From assembly GCA_907165275.2 (NCBI GenBank), contig OU015662.1, positions 5,897,501 through 5,961,500 of the forward strand: a DNA stretch of 64,000 nt. The letters are read 5' to 3'. The notes under the pieces are model-generated. The model was given only the letters and a program-made list of their open reading frames with translations, did no database searches and had not been told where the DNA came from. The stretch's first letter is position 1. Every line of letters starts with the position of its first letter. This DNA comes from Zygaena filipendulae. Taxonomy: Eukaryota > Arthropoda > Insecta > Lepidoptera > Zygaenidae. The translations under genes and the position numbers were made by a program. Below, piece by piece: positions 1 to 12,000 of this stretch.

Positions 1-408
1 GTCTCTCTGTCTCTCTGTTCGCGATGAATTCAAAAATTACTGAACGGATTCTCATGCGGTTTTCACCAATAGATAAAATCATGAAAGATTTTTTTTTATT
101 TACGAGAAAATTCAGTTTCCGATGTTATTTTTGCATGAAAACTTACTAATTAAGAAATTTCGGGAATTGCTTAGCTTATATAAAACTGAAATTGGCGGGA
201 AAGTTATTTAGATGGATTAGGCGTCAGTTGCGAAAGCTTTCTCATCCCAGAGTTCTCGAGGGATTTTTTTTTTAGCTGGGATGAAACCACGGGGAACGAG
301 TTATAGTTACTAATGCATCTCATAAAATAATAAAATAAATAAACAAATAAATAAATCTCCTGATAATTATCGGAATCGTTTTCTAGCGTGTGCTCCAGAC
401 AGTTCACA
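1..408. other. Non-coding, with a worn dispersed-repeat remnant
   Basis: The first 300 bases resemble the 3'-to-5' order of the window's main dispersed repeat: a line about an unspaced Ser/Thr-type primer region is absent, but an 'actgaacggattctcatg' stretch and a late 'gatgaaaccacgggg' are present, much diverged. A TATATAAA lies near 177 and a TCAGT initiator-like pentamer near 222, but their spacing is too wide for a standard core promoter. No gene is supported. Confidence 0.35.
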
Positions 409-603
409 ATGATTCATAAAGTGAAAGCGACCTTCGCATTTCTTGCAGTGCTGGCACTAACGGTCAAAACAAACGAGCCACTGAATGTACCTATATGTAG
501 TTACAACCAGTCATATTCACTGATTCACTACAAACAAATTTCCGCAACTCATATTATGTCGGATCTTTCATATAATGAGAGCTGCATACAATTTATTTAC
601 TAA
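409..603 (+). CDS. Candidate small secreted protein or signal-peptide exon
   Basis: The 64-residue reading frame starts at the ATG at 409, inside a longer frame beginning at a non-ATG codon at 388. It opens with MIHKVKATFAFLAVLALTVK, a good signal-peptide shape: basic n-region, hydrophobic core, then a polar stretch (TNEP). Two Cys and an NES sequon follow before the stop at 601. It could be a short secreted peptide, or the first coding exon of a longer gene read past its donor, but no strong GTAAGT-like donor is present. I do not recognise the product, and no poly(A) signal is evident close behind. A chance ORF remains likely. Confidence 0.22.
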   Translation: MIHKVKATFAFLAVLALTVKTNEPLNVPICSYNQSYSLIHYKQISATHIMSDLSYNESCIQFIY

Positions 604-1526
604 CTTATTTTTTTTTAATCTACGTGTTTATTGTTGTTAATTTTACTAACTATTAATTTCCCTCGAAATCTCTACATTTTTCTAAGATAAAATAACCCAA
701 TGTTCTATACCAAAATTAAAAGTAAACACAATATGTCTATGTATATCCAGCCGTAACGGAGTTGAGTGGAAACACAAAAATGCACATAAAAACTTTCGCA
801 TTTCAATAATAATTAATTTTGGTAATATTTGCCTGAAGCTTCACCTACATGAACTTTATTTAAAAACAGAGATGACTTATGTAAGTAGATGTGTAAATGT
901 CATAAATGCAAAACTAATCTAACTAACCAAGAAAAATACTCTACATGAATTTCTATCCTCTTACCGATTGAAGAACCAACAGCAAACATTAACCAATTAA
1001 ATCTATCCGTTGTTTGTAAAGTCATTCTTTTCATTCATCATTAGGCGAAAGACATTCAGAGATAGACTCACAATTAGAGGAGTGCTAATGTATTAAAGTG
1101 GGCATCAGTTACCAGTAGATTTAAAAATCTAAGATCCAATGTAGAAGTTACTGAAAAAAATGCGATATTTTGCAATGGTACCTACCTAGTTATTGTATTG
1201 AAATTCGTGCGGGACAAACCACACGGATTTGATCCCGGAACCGTAGTGGAACTGTCGAACTATTCGCGTAATTTCCGTTCATGGTCTAATGCAGTTTTTT
1301 TTTGTAATCCTAATCTTAATAAGCGTGCAATTAGATCGACAATCGATATTCGCTCAGTTGACTATTTTGTTTTGATCGTATGAATAGTTTGACGCGTGCC
1401 GCCCACTTTAATGTTTTCCGAATGAATCATAATAATATTTTACGCACATATTTTTCAAATGTGTCAAAAATGTTATTGCTTTACGTGATTCAAGGCGCAG
1501 GGATGCAAAAGTTCACTTTTATTTCT
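604..1526. other. Intergenic, no gene seen
   Basis: AT-rich sequence. The only structure noted is a pair of inverted 12-mers (ATTAAAGTGGGC at about 1092 and its complement near 1401), which could be the ends of a roughly 320 bp degenerate element. The open frame across 1198-1383 has no ATG start and no splice context. Confidence 0.4.
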
Positions 1527-1715
1527 GACTAGCTGTCCCCCGCGGTTTCACCCGCGGTAATTTCAGAGTTCCCGCGGGAATTTCAGTATAAACTATAAAT
1601 ATAAACCATCCTCTTGAATCACTCTATCTATAAAAAAAATCCGCATCAAAATCTGTTACGTAGTTTTAAAGATCTAAGCATACATAGGGACATACAGACA
1701 GCGGGAAGTGACTTT
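1527..1715 (+). repeat. Dispersed CCGCGG-core repeat, copy A
   Basis: It begins AGCTGTCCCCCGCGGTTTC and continues with the CCGCGGTAATTTCAGAGTTC block, then 'aaaatctgttacgtagttt' and a run with 'catacagacag'. The same order of blocks recurs more than fifteen times in this window in both orientations. I do not assign a named family; a LINE or non-autonomous retroposon 3' part is likely. Confidence 0.75.
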
Positions 1716-2505
1716 GGTATAATACTATTTAGTGAAGTCAAAGCAAATTGTTTTTGTTGGCACAGATTTGGTATGCGCGATATGCGCGCATATTCATTCA
1801 TTGGCATAGGAGATTTATGGAGACATTACTACTATCTCAGTAACTATTCAATTGGTCTTATTAGCAAAATCCGCATAGAGTCTCCTCGACCTAGTTCAAT
1901 GCTCTAGTGTCAACTTTGTCGCCACGTGGAACAACCTCGCTCAAGGCCTCGGTTCATTCAGCAATTCCACTTCATTGATGAAATTCTGCGTCGGTGTGCG
2001 TGAGTTAACTACACGCTTTGGATCAGATTGCGTGACGATACGTAATACGTATGTGACGGCGTTAGTGATTACTCACTTGGTATGAATAGGAGGGAAAATT
2101 GAGGATTTGGGTACATTCTTTGACGTGATTTCATTTCCGAAAATATTTGGGTTCACTGTGACCATTGACCATGTTCTATTGGAGTTTTTGTGATACAAAA
2201 TCCAGATTATCTACAGTAAGTTACAGTGATTCTCTTAGTGTATTTTATCATCTAAACGATTTGAGCGATTGAGATCGTTTTCACGAAATATATTTATCTG
2301 TTTTGTAGCGACGATGATTCTTATAAATCTAGTCTAATTTCCTAGAAAAATCACACGGCTCGTGGATGAAACCACGGAAGCTAACGCCCAATCATTATCA
2401 CTATAGTTATTGTATGAAACAAAAGTAACTAACGAGTATAATATACTATCTATGTCTTGTTTCCCATAAATACAAATATTATTGAATAAAATAGGTAATG
2501 ATCAT
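1716..2505. other. Intergenic, no gene seen
   Basis: No splice-flanked open frame, RNA gene or complete repeat was recognised. A 'gatgaaaccacgg' scrap near 2362 suggests another eroded copy of the dispersed repeat. Confidence 0.4.
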
Positions 2506-2700
2506 TATAATAAAGTGAAAGTTTGGATGGATGATGATGAATGTTTGTTACTCAATCACACCAGAATAGCTGAACGGGATTAGATGGAATTTGGCACATA
2601 GCTAGGATATAGTCTGGATTAGGACACAGGATACCTTTCATTCTGGAATTTCCGCAGGAACTCGGAAATTACTGCGGGTGAAGCAGCGGGGAACAGCAAA
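2506..2700 (-). repeat. Dispersed CCGCGG-core repeat, copy B
   Basis: Minus orientation: it ends (its 5' side) with 'ttactgcgggtgaagcagc' and 'ggggaacagc', and begins with the 3' block 'gtgaaagtttggatggatg'. Confidence 0.7.
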
Positions 2701-2877
2701 TACAGTGTTCATTTTCTTCATGTCACTTATATCTCTCCTTTCAAATAAATTTCAAATCTAAAAACATAATTACATGTAAGAATATACCTAAATACCGAAG
2801 TATATATACCTAGTGGATTATATTTTTATTTGACCTAATGGTATGCAGGTATAATGTATTGTGCATACGCTTGTGGT

Positions 2878-3018
2878 ATGGTGACAGGATGCATCGACAA
2901 TAGCCGGAATAGGAAGACACAACGGCAAACTAAATGGATGCCCGCAGACATACTCTCCAGACAGATCCGTAAGCGGGTTCTTGCCACGGACGGAATCATT
3001 GCTTTTTATACTGTATAA
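2878..3018 (+). CDS. Unrecognised 46-codon ORF, possible exon
   Basis: An ATG-to-TAA frame of 46 residues (starts MVTGCIDNSRNRKTQRQTKW, ends DGIIAFYTV) sits in a GC-richer patch with mixed, coding-like composition. An AATAAA overlaps just after the stop (ATAAATAAAC), which could fit a terminal exon. There is no clear acceptor close upstream and no recognisable domain; the centre is basic. It is reported only because its composition differs from the surrounding AT-rich DNA. Confidence 0.15.
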   Translation: MVTGCIDNSRNRKTQRQTKWMPADILSRQIRKRVLATDGIIAFYTV

Positions 3019-3595
3019 ATAAACAATGCCATCAGCCTATTCGAGCGGTTATACGCGTATTCTTCGCTCTAATAGAATTGGATACAAATTATGCAACGGA
3101 AATCCTGGTTCATTCAGTGTTATAAAAGTTCATTTTTGGCGAGTGGTACGACGGTACTTTTCGGTGTAACTTTTAAGATAGTAACTAATTAATATATTTT
3201 AATCAATTCAATATAAAATAATAGACATAAGCTATTAAGATTAAAGGGAAAAAGCCGATATTGATTGTATGACATTTAATATCCATTAAAATATTTTATG
3301 ATAAAAATAATTTTATATTCTACCTATGTAGGTATATAGATATTAAATTAAATTAATATATACGTATTTAATTTCACTTCTCTCATTTTACAGATAGTTT
3401 TTATATTACCTAAAAGTTCATATGTAAATTGCCAGAAGTGTACTTTATTACGTATTTTTGAGTAGGTATTATATAGATGCGTACAATACTTTATACTCCA
3501 AAAAAATTACCTATGTAGTTATAAAAAATGTTATGTACCAAAATGCGCAAGAGTGAAACCGAAGGATTACCTAGTAACTTAATCTGATCATCTTT

Positions 3596-3735
3596 ATAAT
3601 ATTTAAATTGGTGTTCGTTTGTCTCGAGAATTGCTGGATCGAAGTTCAGGGAAGGTTTATGAAGTAAATTAGGCTATACTTTGGAGTACCTGCGGGAATT
3701 CCGAAACCCACACAGGTGAAACCGCAGGGCACAGC
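3596..3735 (-). repeat. Dispersed CCGCGG-core repeat, copy C
   Basis: Minus copy ending 'caggtgaaaccgcagggcac' then 'agctag', with the 'ttgtctcgagaattgctgg' block on the other side. Confidence 0.7.
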
Positions 3736-5339
3736 TAGTAACGAATAAAATTAAAAAATAATTGTACCTATTGTATGCTCCCATCTATGTATATAAATGA
3801 TGGCAAGTAGTTAGATCAGGTCTGTTCTGTTATTGTTGTTGACGTAATATTAATGTGATGGTCAGTACGTTAGGTGCCAGGCAGAAATTTGAAACAGAAC
3901 CGTTTTATCAGTAAATAATTTTAATTTGTGCGAATATTGTGTTTGACGTACGTACCTAAACACACATTTTCTTTTGCAAAACACGCAAAACATGCGTGAT
4001 AATTGACTATCTGTGAGCACGACGCCAGTGTTAATTAATAATTTTGTTGCAATGTTCCATCACAACAACAAAACAAATATGCATTCCAGTTATGATTATT
4101 TTTCACATTAATTTTACTAAAAATATTTGTGTAAATAGTGCATGAGGTAAAAATAAGAGCGATAAAATGAACACTTAACTTTTTTTTATTGGTTTACAAA
4201 TAATATAAATAAGAACAAAACAGGATAGCGAGGAACTGCCCGCTTCTCGTTTCTATCTACAGCTCTTCAAGGCAACCGTCCGGTAACACTTGACGGCTGC
4301 CTTGAAAAGATTGCCTCTAACAATTTATCTTTTATGCTGTTTATTTGTCTAATGTATATTGCGTTTCTTTTGGGGCAATAAAGTATATTTGGCTTAGAAT
4401 TTGAGAAAACGATCATGGATTAGGCAGTCTGTTATTTAGTATTAGTATTTTTATTATTACCCTTATTTAAAAATATTTTATTTAAATTTTACAGCACCTT
4501 AACGAAGCACCATAAAACAATGCTTAGACTTGAAATCAGAAATCTGTGTTTATCACACTAAAGTACGAAATCGAACCCGAAACCATATTGATTGTGGTGC
4601 GGCGTGATGACCTCATAACTAATTTAATTACTTATAATTAATTTAATTAAAATTTGTGTAGTGTAAATTTCTAGTTTACCCTTGTCTTATCTCTAGAAAT
4701 GAGATATTATTATGACAGGGTGTAATTTTATTAATCGGTAATGATCAAAGTTTGATAGTTCTACGATTTTTGACTGAGAATTTTATTTAAATTGGTCTGT
4801 AAGGTCTAGACTCTAAAGTGTATCATTGAATGAGTCTGAATCAAAATTACCACATTTGCATAATATTTCTTATGGAGGAAAGACCTAGGTCACGTAAGAT
4901 TGCTAGCAGCCTCAGGCTCATATTATCTTATTAGTTACTAAATTATATTCAAATTGTAGAGAGACTGAATATTACGATAGAGTTTTAACAAAAACAGCCA
5001 ATTATATATAATATTTATCACGTTTGCATATATTTTTTTTTTTATATTAGTAAAATTGTACTAAGTAAAATTATTATAAATTAGTCGATTTCCCATTTCA
5101 TCCGTGGTCATTTTGGAATTCTCTGAGGAATCCAAGAATAAAAATTAAACTATATCACTCAGGAACACTGTAACATACTATAAATGTAATAATTTTGATA
5201 TTGGTTTAAGTAGGTATCTAATCGTAATATATCCGTTACAAAAAACCTACGAAAAATCATTGTCATGAATTATAGTCGTGAGGTCAATATATAAATAAAA
5301 ATATTTATGCGTAACTTAAAACAAAAAGATTGAAAGATT
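3736..5339. other. Intergenic; one retroposon-tail-like segment
   Basis: Around 4245-4390 a GC-richer stretch (ctcttcaaggcaaccgtccg... ttttggggcaataaagtata) looks like the 3' end of a retroposon with its own AATAAA. The rest is AT-rich with no supported gene. Confidence 0.35.
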
Positions 5340-5394
5340 TGAGGGTTCCCGAGTGAATCATTTCACAGAGGTGAAACCGCGGGTTTTCGGCTAA

Positions 5395-5720
5395 TGGGCA
5401 TGTTGACAATTTTTTTTTAGCCCGTCTTGTAGATTAATAAAAAATATTGGACACGTTTTTTTTCTTTTTTTATGTAATCAACAAATAACGGCGATACATT
5501 GAGTTGAAATTTCGCGTGACGTCACTATTCAGACAGTTTGTATGGCGGTTTTAGCGGTTAGTGACATCACGCCCCCTCACCCTAAACTTTATTGCGCTTT
5601 ATCTCTGTATATTTTAATTTATTTGAAAAGCAAAAAATACGTGTCTATTGTTTTTTTTATTTTCTAACTGATGGACTAATTAAAATTTGGATTTTCAAAA
5701 GTAGTCAACATCCCCATTCA
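5395..5720 (+). mobile_element. Palindromic MITE, copy 1, with CRE motif
   Basis: About 325 bp whose ends mirror each other: GGGCATGTTGAC at the left and GTCAACATCCCC at the right, with TTAGTCCGTC-type subterminal repeats. The inside holds TGACGTCA (5517-5524) and a second near copy (tgacatca). There is no ORF. Two further copies lie at 28788-29115 and 62476-62805, so this is a family and not chance. The superfamily is not assigned. Confidence 0.8.
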
Positions 5721-5816
5721 TAATAAGAAATTTTTAAAAGAGTATGAGACTAAAAAAGAAAAGTTTTAAAGATGTCGCTTATACTTCTTTTTAATAAGTA
5801 ATGTTATTATTTACAG

Positions 5817-5878
5817 GGAATCCAGCTTGAGCTACAAAGTGAAACTGAGCAAATACTGAGTTCTACATTGATTTCAAG
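5817..5878 (+). CDS. Candidate 62-nt internal exon
   Basis: It is flanked by a good acceptor (ttattatttacag|G) and a good donor (TTTCAAG|gtaaga), and is open in the frame starting at its first base (GIQLELQSETEQ..., ending in phase 2). It does not join in frame with the exon proposed at 6241, which has its own ATG, so it may belong to another transcript, be part of a 5' UTR, or be a chance pair of splice signals. No product can be named. Confidence 0.2.
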
Positions 5879-6040
5879 GTAAGATCTAAATACATTTAAC
5901 TAGTACGAGTAGCATGCCAAAAAATTATGTATTTGTATAAAAACTTACTCAAAAATTCTTTACAATGCTGACGACTTGTAATTAATTTTGCTTGACGCAT
6001 AAAATGACAAGTGACAAAATCAAAAATTGACATTACATGC

Positions 6041-6055
6041 TGATCTCAGTGCAGT
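6041..6055 (+). promoter_or_regulatory. Arthropod initiator-like TCAGT
   Basis: CTCAGTGCAGT around 6046-6050 matches the arthropod Inr. It lies about 190 nt before the candidate start codon at 6241, with no clear TATA box. It is weak alone. Confidence 0.2.
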
Positions 6056-6240
6056 TACATCGACTGTGTAAATTTCTAATTAGTTTTTGGAAATATTTTT
6101 CGTGAACTCTTATTTTTGAAGAAATTTTTTATTTGCACGAGGCCATGGTAACATATCATGTGTTGTAAATTGTTGACGAAAAAAGTGGACGTATTATCAT
6201 TAGTTAGGTGCGCGAGGAACAATATTCAAGTGTTATCATC

Positions 6241-6297
6241 ATGTTGAACGAATGGTTTCATCGAGGAATAGACAAAGTATACACAGAAGGTTTAGAG
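6241..6297 (+). CDS. Candidate first coding exon of an unidentified gene
   Basis: An ATG with favourable upstream context opens a 19-codon exon (MLNEWFHRGIDKVYTEGLE) that ends at GAG|gtgaaa in phase 0. The composition (mixed polar and aromatic, no low complexity) is protein-like, and an initiator-like TCAGT lies about 190 nt upstream. A short upstream ORF (ATG near 6143) is present in the putative leader. I found no downstream partner exon in this window. I do not recognise the peptide. It could be the 5' end of a gene with a very long intron, or chance. Confidence 0.28.
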
Positions 6298-8529
6298 GTG
6301 AAAATCTTGTATTATTATCATTAATGGAACGCTTATTTTAAATTTCTATTTAGATATTCTGTTATAATTATGTTATAGCTTACTTTATTTTTAAATGCTA
6401 AAAGGGTTTATTTGGATAAAAAAGATAAACTAACATATCCATGTTTGTCTTTAACACCACACAGACGCATTTCTTAATATACTCTACATAGAGTTACAAG
6501 TAGATAGGTTGTAGTTAGTCTCGGATATTATAAAATAGGAAAGTAAATTGCCACTGACCTGCTTTATCTAAAACTTAATAAAATACAGATCTAAAAAAAT
6601 TATAACCCTTTGGAATTACGAGTCATCGACATATATTTTTCGAAGCGATACAAAAGAGACGTTAAATAAAAAAAAATATTACTATCCTTTTTTGGTTTTG
6701 TCCTTAATTTTCGAGATTTTATCGGAAAATCTTTTTTTATACCGGAATAAAAGTGTCCTCGCCACGTACCCACCCACGTATCAAGTTTCATTTAAGACCT
6801 AGATTCTAAATGCTAGGCCTCCAACATATGAGATCACAATTATTAAAAAAAACCTTACAGATACGTCATACGATCCCGTGTATATGTATATGTATATAAT
6901 ATAGATTATATTACTGTAGAAATTTTTCCGCAATGTGGTACCGTTACGATAATCGTACCTATACCGCACATGTTGCCATGCGTCAATTCTCGATGTTGGT
7001 TTTCACACAGCCACCGTTTTCTTTGTAACAAAGATTAAATCACCCCGCAGATCGTCCTTATACTAATTTGACTTGTAAGTTATTGGGACCACCATTCCTA
7101 TCTACTACGATGAAATGAATTAACGTTGTTTCTTGCGGCAATCGATTCACGAATTGTCAAATCCGCGATCATATTATATCTATTTCATAATTTCAGATTT
7201 TACATAAACAGGCTGCACGTATTCGTGACCTATAATGACAGTATTTTCCCATTTTTTAGTCTGGAACCGTGTTTTGACATGATATTTACAAGACAGATGG
7301 TTTGATTCTTATTTCTTATGCCCGTATTTGATGCGCTCTCAAGAGATTGTGATTCTCGCTCATCGCCTTGAAAAGTTTTTGAGAGTGTATCGAGTCTGAG
7401 TTTCGTTTATAAATACAGGCCTTATATACGTACCCACTCCTTATAATATTATTTCATATAATTTAATTCATACCTATATTTTATCTCACCCTTCTGTGAA
7501 GTAAAAGTTCTATGATCGTGACAAAAAAGGGATCACTTCCCACTCTAGTTTTTACCACCATAATGACCACCGATTTTAATTGTCCAGCTAATTACGCCGT
7601 AATTTGACGACGACAAAGTAATGTTTTAATTGTGTGCTCTGTGTTTTCTTGCCAATTAAAACTCGTGATTTAATCATTATATCAGTACCATTCACGAACG
7701 AGTGAAATAAAATGGATCTTTGTCTATTATGCGAGACGGTTTTAAAGTTAAACGTTTAGGTGATAATATACAAAAGGAATTTATTGTGCTTGACGAAAAC
7801 TAGCGTACCACGGAACGTGTTTCGAATATCTAGTGTTCCCATCGATAGAGTAAAAGCGGTTTTGTGATTTAAATTGACTAAATAGGTAACAAAAAGAGCA
7901 GAGGGCTTAACCGGGCGATATTTGCCCACCCAGTGGGCACAATACAGGCTCCCTACGTCGGCGACGCGCGCTCCGCTGCGGTCGTTGGCGAATACCGCCA
8001 ATTCTTTAGCCATTCCACGTTCTTGACTATAAGACTTATGATCTCCATCGCTCACAAGCAATATAGAACACTATATCTGAAAAGTAGAAATTCAAAATAG
8101 AATGAATATATCTCAACTAATTTTCCAAAAGAGATAATGATTAAATTGTTTCGGTATGTCAAATCAAACGGAATTATGCTGTTATATCTTGTTTAATAGC
8201 GGTACGTTTATGTTTGTTTCGTACATACCTACCAAAGTGGATACCCTCAAGTGAGATTTCTCCTTTAGTGAATTCATTTAAAAATCTCAAGCTCTAGATC
8301 TTTCACTTCAACTCATAATTCATGTCGGGTTACTTTCATCTCAGAAAAATGAATTTCTCGAGGGAAACCCTAAATTCACAAGGAAACCGAAGAAAAAAGG
8401 TGGTGAAATTATTTAATTTTTTTATTTATAAATTTAGGGATTGACTGGGCGAATTTTTAAGGTAGAGCTCAAACAAGTGAAAAAGGAAACCAAAAAGAGA
8501 ATATGAGTTTCTTGCTATTTTATGTAAAA
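6298..8529. other. No gene supported; one GC-rich patch
   Basis: Mostly AT-rich. A patch at about 7910-8060 is clearly GC-richer (cggcgacgcgcgctccgctg) and is open on the minus strand as part of a 101-residue frame (GMAKELAVFANDRSGARVAD...). I see no splice signals or known domain, so it may be a fragment of an old repeat, or a conserved or CpG-rich element. Confidence 0.35.
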
Positions 8530-8752
8530 CTAGTTGTGCCCCGCGGTTTCACCCGCGTTAATTTCAGAGTTTCCGCGGGAATTCCGGGATAAAAAGTACC
8601 CTATGTGTTAATCTGATGTATAAGCTATATTATTGTATAGTTTCATTTAAATCCATCCTGTAGTTTTTGCGTGAAAGAGTAACAAACACCCATCCATCCA
8701 TCCATCCATCCATACATACTTACAAACTTTCGCGTTTATAATATTAGTAGGA
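8530..8752 (+). repeat. Dispersed CCGCGG-core repeat, long copy with CATC microsatellite
   Basis: This is one of the fullest copies: GTGCCCCGCGGTTTCACCCG, then 'gggataaaaagtaccctatg', then 'tagtttttgcgtgaaagag', then (CATC)n at about 8690-8713, then the 3' block 'tttcgcgtttataatattag'. It shows the order of the whole repeat unit. Confidence 0.85.
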
Positions 8753-9000
8753 TTAGCTGTGCCCCGCGATTTCACCCACGTGAGTTTTGGGATGAGGAAC
8801 CTTTGCGGACGCAGGCAGAACAATCCGCCAAAGTTTCATCACAATTGGACCAATAGTTTCGAAACGCATAGACAAACATTCATTTTTATTTATTAAGAAA
8901 AGATATGGCAATAGACGTTTTGAGTTGTGTATAAGTGTATTTTTGCCAATAGTGCTAGTCTGACGGGATGAGGTTCTGAAATTCGGAACCATCAAAACGT
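8753..9000 (+). repeat. Second, adjacent copy of the same repeat (degenerate)
   Basis: It starts again with AGCTGTGCCCCGCGATTTC directly after the previous copy's 3' end, then diverges ('ggacgcaggcagaacaatcc'). The abutment shows insertion of one copy at the end of another, or tandem arrangement. Confidence 0.6.
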
Positions 9001-12000
9001 TTACTCAGACGCGGGAAGAACACCGTTGTTATCAACTACAGTCAAGTAAATTAATAACTACCATAGCTAGTACGTATTGTGTATACATATTGGCAATTCC
9101 TGATAGCAAAATAGCAAAAAAGTACTGGTGCTTATAGCAAAATACAATGTGCATATACTATTAACACGTAATGTTTATGTATTTAAATTTTCTAGGTTTC
9201 ATATTACAGTCATGTGTCTCTCAGAATTCAAGTGTTTATTATGTAGGTAAGTACCTGTGTATGGTACTACGTGAGAAATTCCATGTAAACTTTATGCGAA
9301 CCAATTACTTCTGACTTATTTTTGAAATGCTTTCTCTTCATGTAATTTTTACTGTTATGATGAAGCTCAGATTTTTATAAGCTTGCTATTTAAAAAAATC
9401 TCTTTATAGGCCCATGTTTTTCTGCACGCAGAATTTTTATCTGGTTTTGGTACAGTCTTTGATAACCCTAGCCAAATATCTCATTGGGTATAACGCTAGT
9501 TGGCTACAACGTTGGCCTGCCGCTTATATAAAAATTAATTGCTGTTAGTTTGTCTCGCTAAAACTCGAGAATGGCTCGACCGATGTGAATAATTCTTTTT
9601 TGTTGGGTTGATAGTAAATCTCGTATTTCGAAACGTAACTGTCAACTAGGCAAATGAAGTAACAACGAATGATCTCTTTTGAATTGAAAACCAGCGGGTA
9701 AGAACGTGTGTGTTGAAATTTATTCGTATTTCGCATATACACTATACAGTCCATTACAACGGTACAGAAGCTGGTGTAATTGGTGTGAACTGGCTTGCCT
9801 CAAGTGTGTGTCTGAGGATTACCAGGGGCGCCCCGAGAAGAAAGCTCTTCTGTTATCGAAGTAAATGTATAAATGATACACTAAGTTTAAACACAAAATA
9901 AATATTTCAAGTCCATCTAATATTCTTAAATATGCAAAGATTGTACAACGGAATATTAATTAATTGTTTACATCTCATACGATGGCGTCAGGATCCTGTT
10001 TAAAAAAAGCACCGTGGTAGATAACTAGGCAGGAAACCAGATCGTGCCGTAATATTCAAACGTCACTGGTTTGCCCATGCGAGAGTCACTCTCGATCGAT
10101 TTCAATGTTTAAAAAGATCCAAACGATATCTCAGCCGAGGCCGCGTGAATCATTCTCATGCTACGTCACCAACTTGTAACGTATCTACTTGAATGCTCCG
10201 GCGGCCGGCGTCTCGCGTGCAGACGAACGAACGCTTTCAATGTTATGTAGATTGTAGAATATACATAGTTGCTCCTCCGATACACCGCCCATAAACAGTT
10301 AATGTATCGAGTAATCTAGGGTTCTACTACCATGTTTTTAACAGTCTTATTATCTTACATTCAAAGTTTTTCTATTGTAACATGGATTTGGATGGATGGA
10401 TTTATGTACATCACACAAAAATAAAGTCTTCTAAGATATTAGATTTAAAACAAATTGGTAGTAGAATTTGGTAAAAGTAAATACTGACTTTTGATGATAT
10501 ATAATATTCAGCAGCATTTAAACTTGATCAAAAAAAGTTTAATCACAAAGTGTTAATAGTACGGCCGTTTTATAAAACTTTTTCTTTTTACTTTTTTTAT
10601 GTTGCAATATTATTTTTTATAACTGGTGTTGGCATTTTCACTCTTGTATGCTTCTTAAATAAAAAACGGTTTACCTATATTTTCATGTACATCATATTAT
10701 AGTATCCTGGTGTGATGTGTACCTACAGTACACAGTGCAAAATTAAAAACGTTAAAATTCTTGGTACCGTTCAGCGTAAACTTTTACATAACATCATCTA
10801 CATTGACGTACAAAGTAACTGCGTAACGCAAGTGACCAAACGGTGCGTCTTCTAGAGATCCTGAATCCGTGTCGCGTTTTCGTTTCTTAATTAAACCACT
10901 TCACGTAATTAATACGCTTTATAATAATTCAACATAACATAACACTCACCACTTTAGTATGAGTGTTAAGCACAATAGAGTTTTTAAAAAAAATCACATA
11001 CTATGTTAATCATGACCCGTGAACCTAGATCTGTATTTTTACATGCAATAAAGTCTTCACACATCTGTACATTGGAAATAGTTAAAAAATATAGAAGGGG
11101 GCGAGAGGATTACCAATATATGAAATACCACTTAGGAAACTTTGGACAATTTTAGGTAAGGTAGTTTTTATCACCATACAACAAAAGTTTCGAAGGGGAT
11201 TTAGATTCAAGAACATAGATTATAATATATTTAATGAATAAATAAGTTGGATTAGTGTCAAAAATAATTTAATATGGTCATGTAACTTCTGAACGTTTTT
11301 TTCTGTAGTGACGATTTTCATAGTAGAGTTTGGAGATCCCAAGTGGAAAACAGTGAGAAACTATTTATCGGGAATAGGTTTATTTAGGAATATAATAAAA
11401 TTTGACACGAGTTTGTACGAACGGAAAAACTAGCGCATAATTGACAATTCATGAAAAACAAACAACCGTGTTGAGTGATTTATACAAGTAATATCTTGAC
11501 ATTACCTTTTGTTGTGTTCTAATTGTTCTGTATACAGTATCGGCTTCACTTTATTGTAGAGCTGCCGACGTACGGCTGACAATGAACAAGGTTTTAGTGC
11601 AGTTGCATGCTAGTTTTTTTTAGCAAATCTTTGTGGACCGCCTCGGAGAGGCTGTGTCCACTACCGTTAAAATAAAAACAAAACTTAAGCTATGTCCTTT
11701 TGGTATGCGGACGGCGGAAAACAATACCAAATTTTATAATGCCTTAAATAACTATAAGTGAAAGTCAAAAGACTTTTTTTTTAACTCCATTCGTTAACGG
11801 TATTATAAAACTTACAGTGAGGTTGTAAATCTATCATTCTTTGCAATTGCAAGTATAAACAATCATTTTGCAGTTTTCCCAGTTAATGGTTACCACACAC
11901 CATAGGTGACGAGATTATTTTAGTTTTTATCAATGATCGAACCACGCGAGCTATAATATATTATTACTGATTCGATTACCCATCATGTAAACATTAGGTA

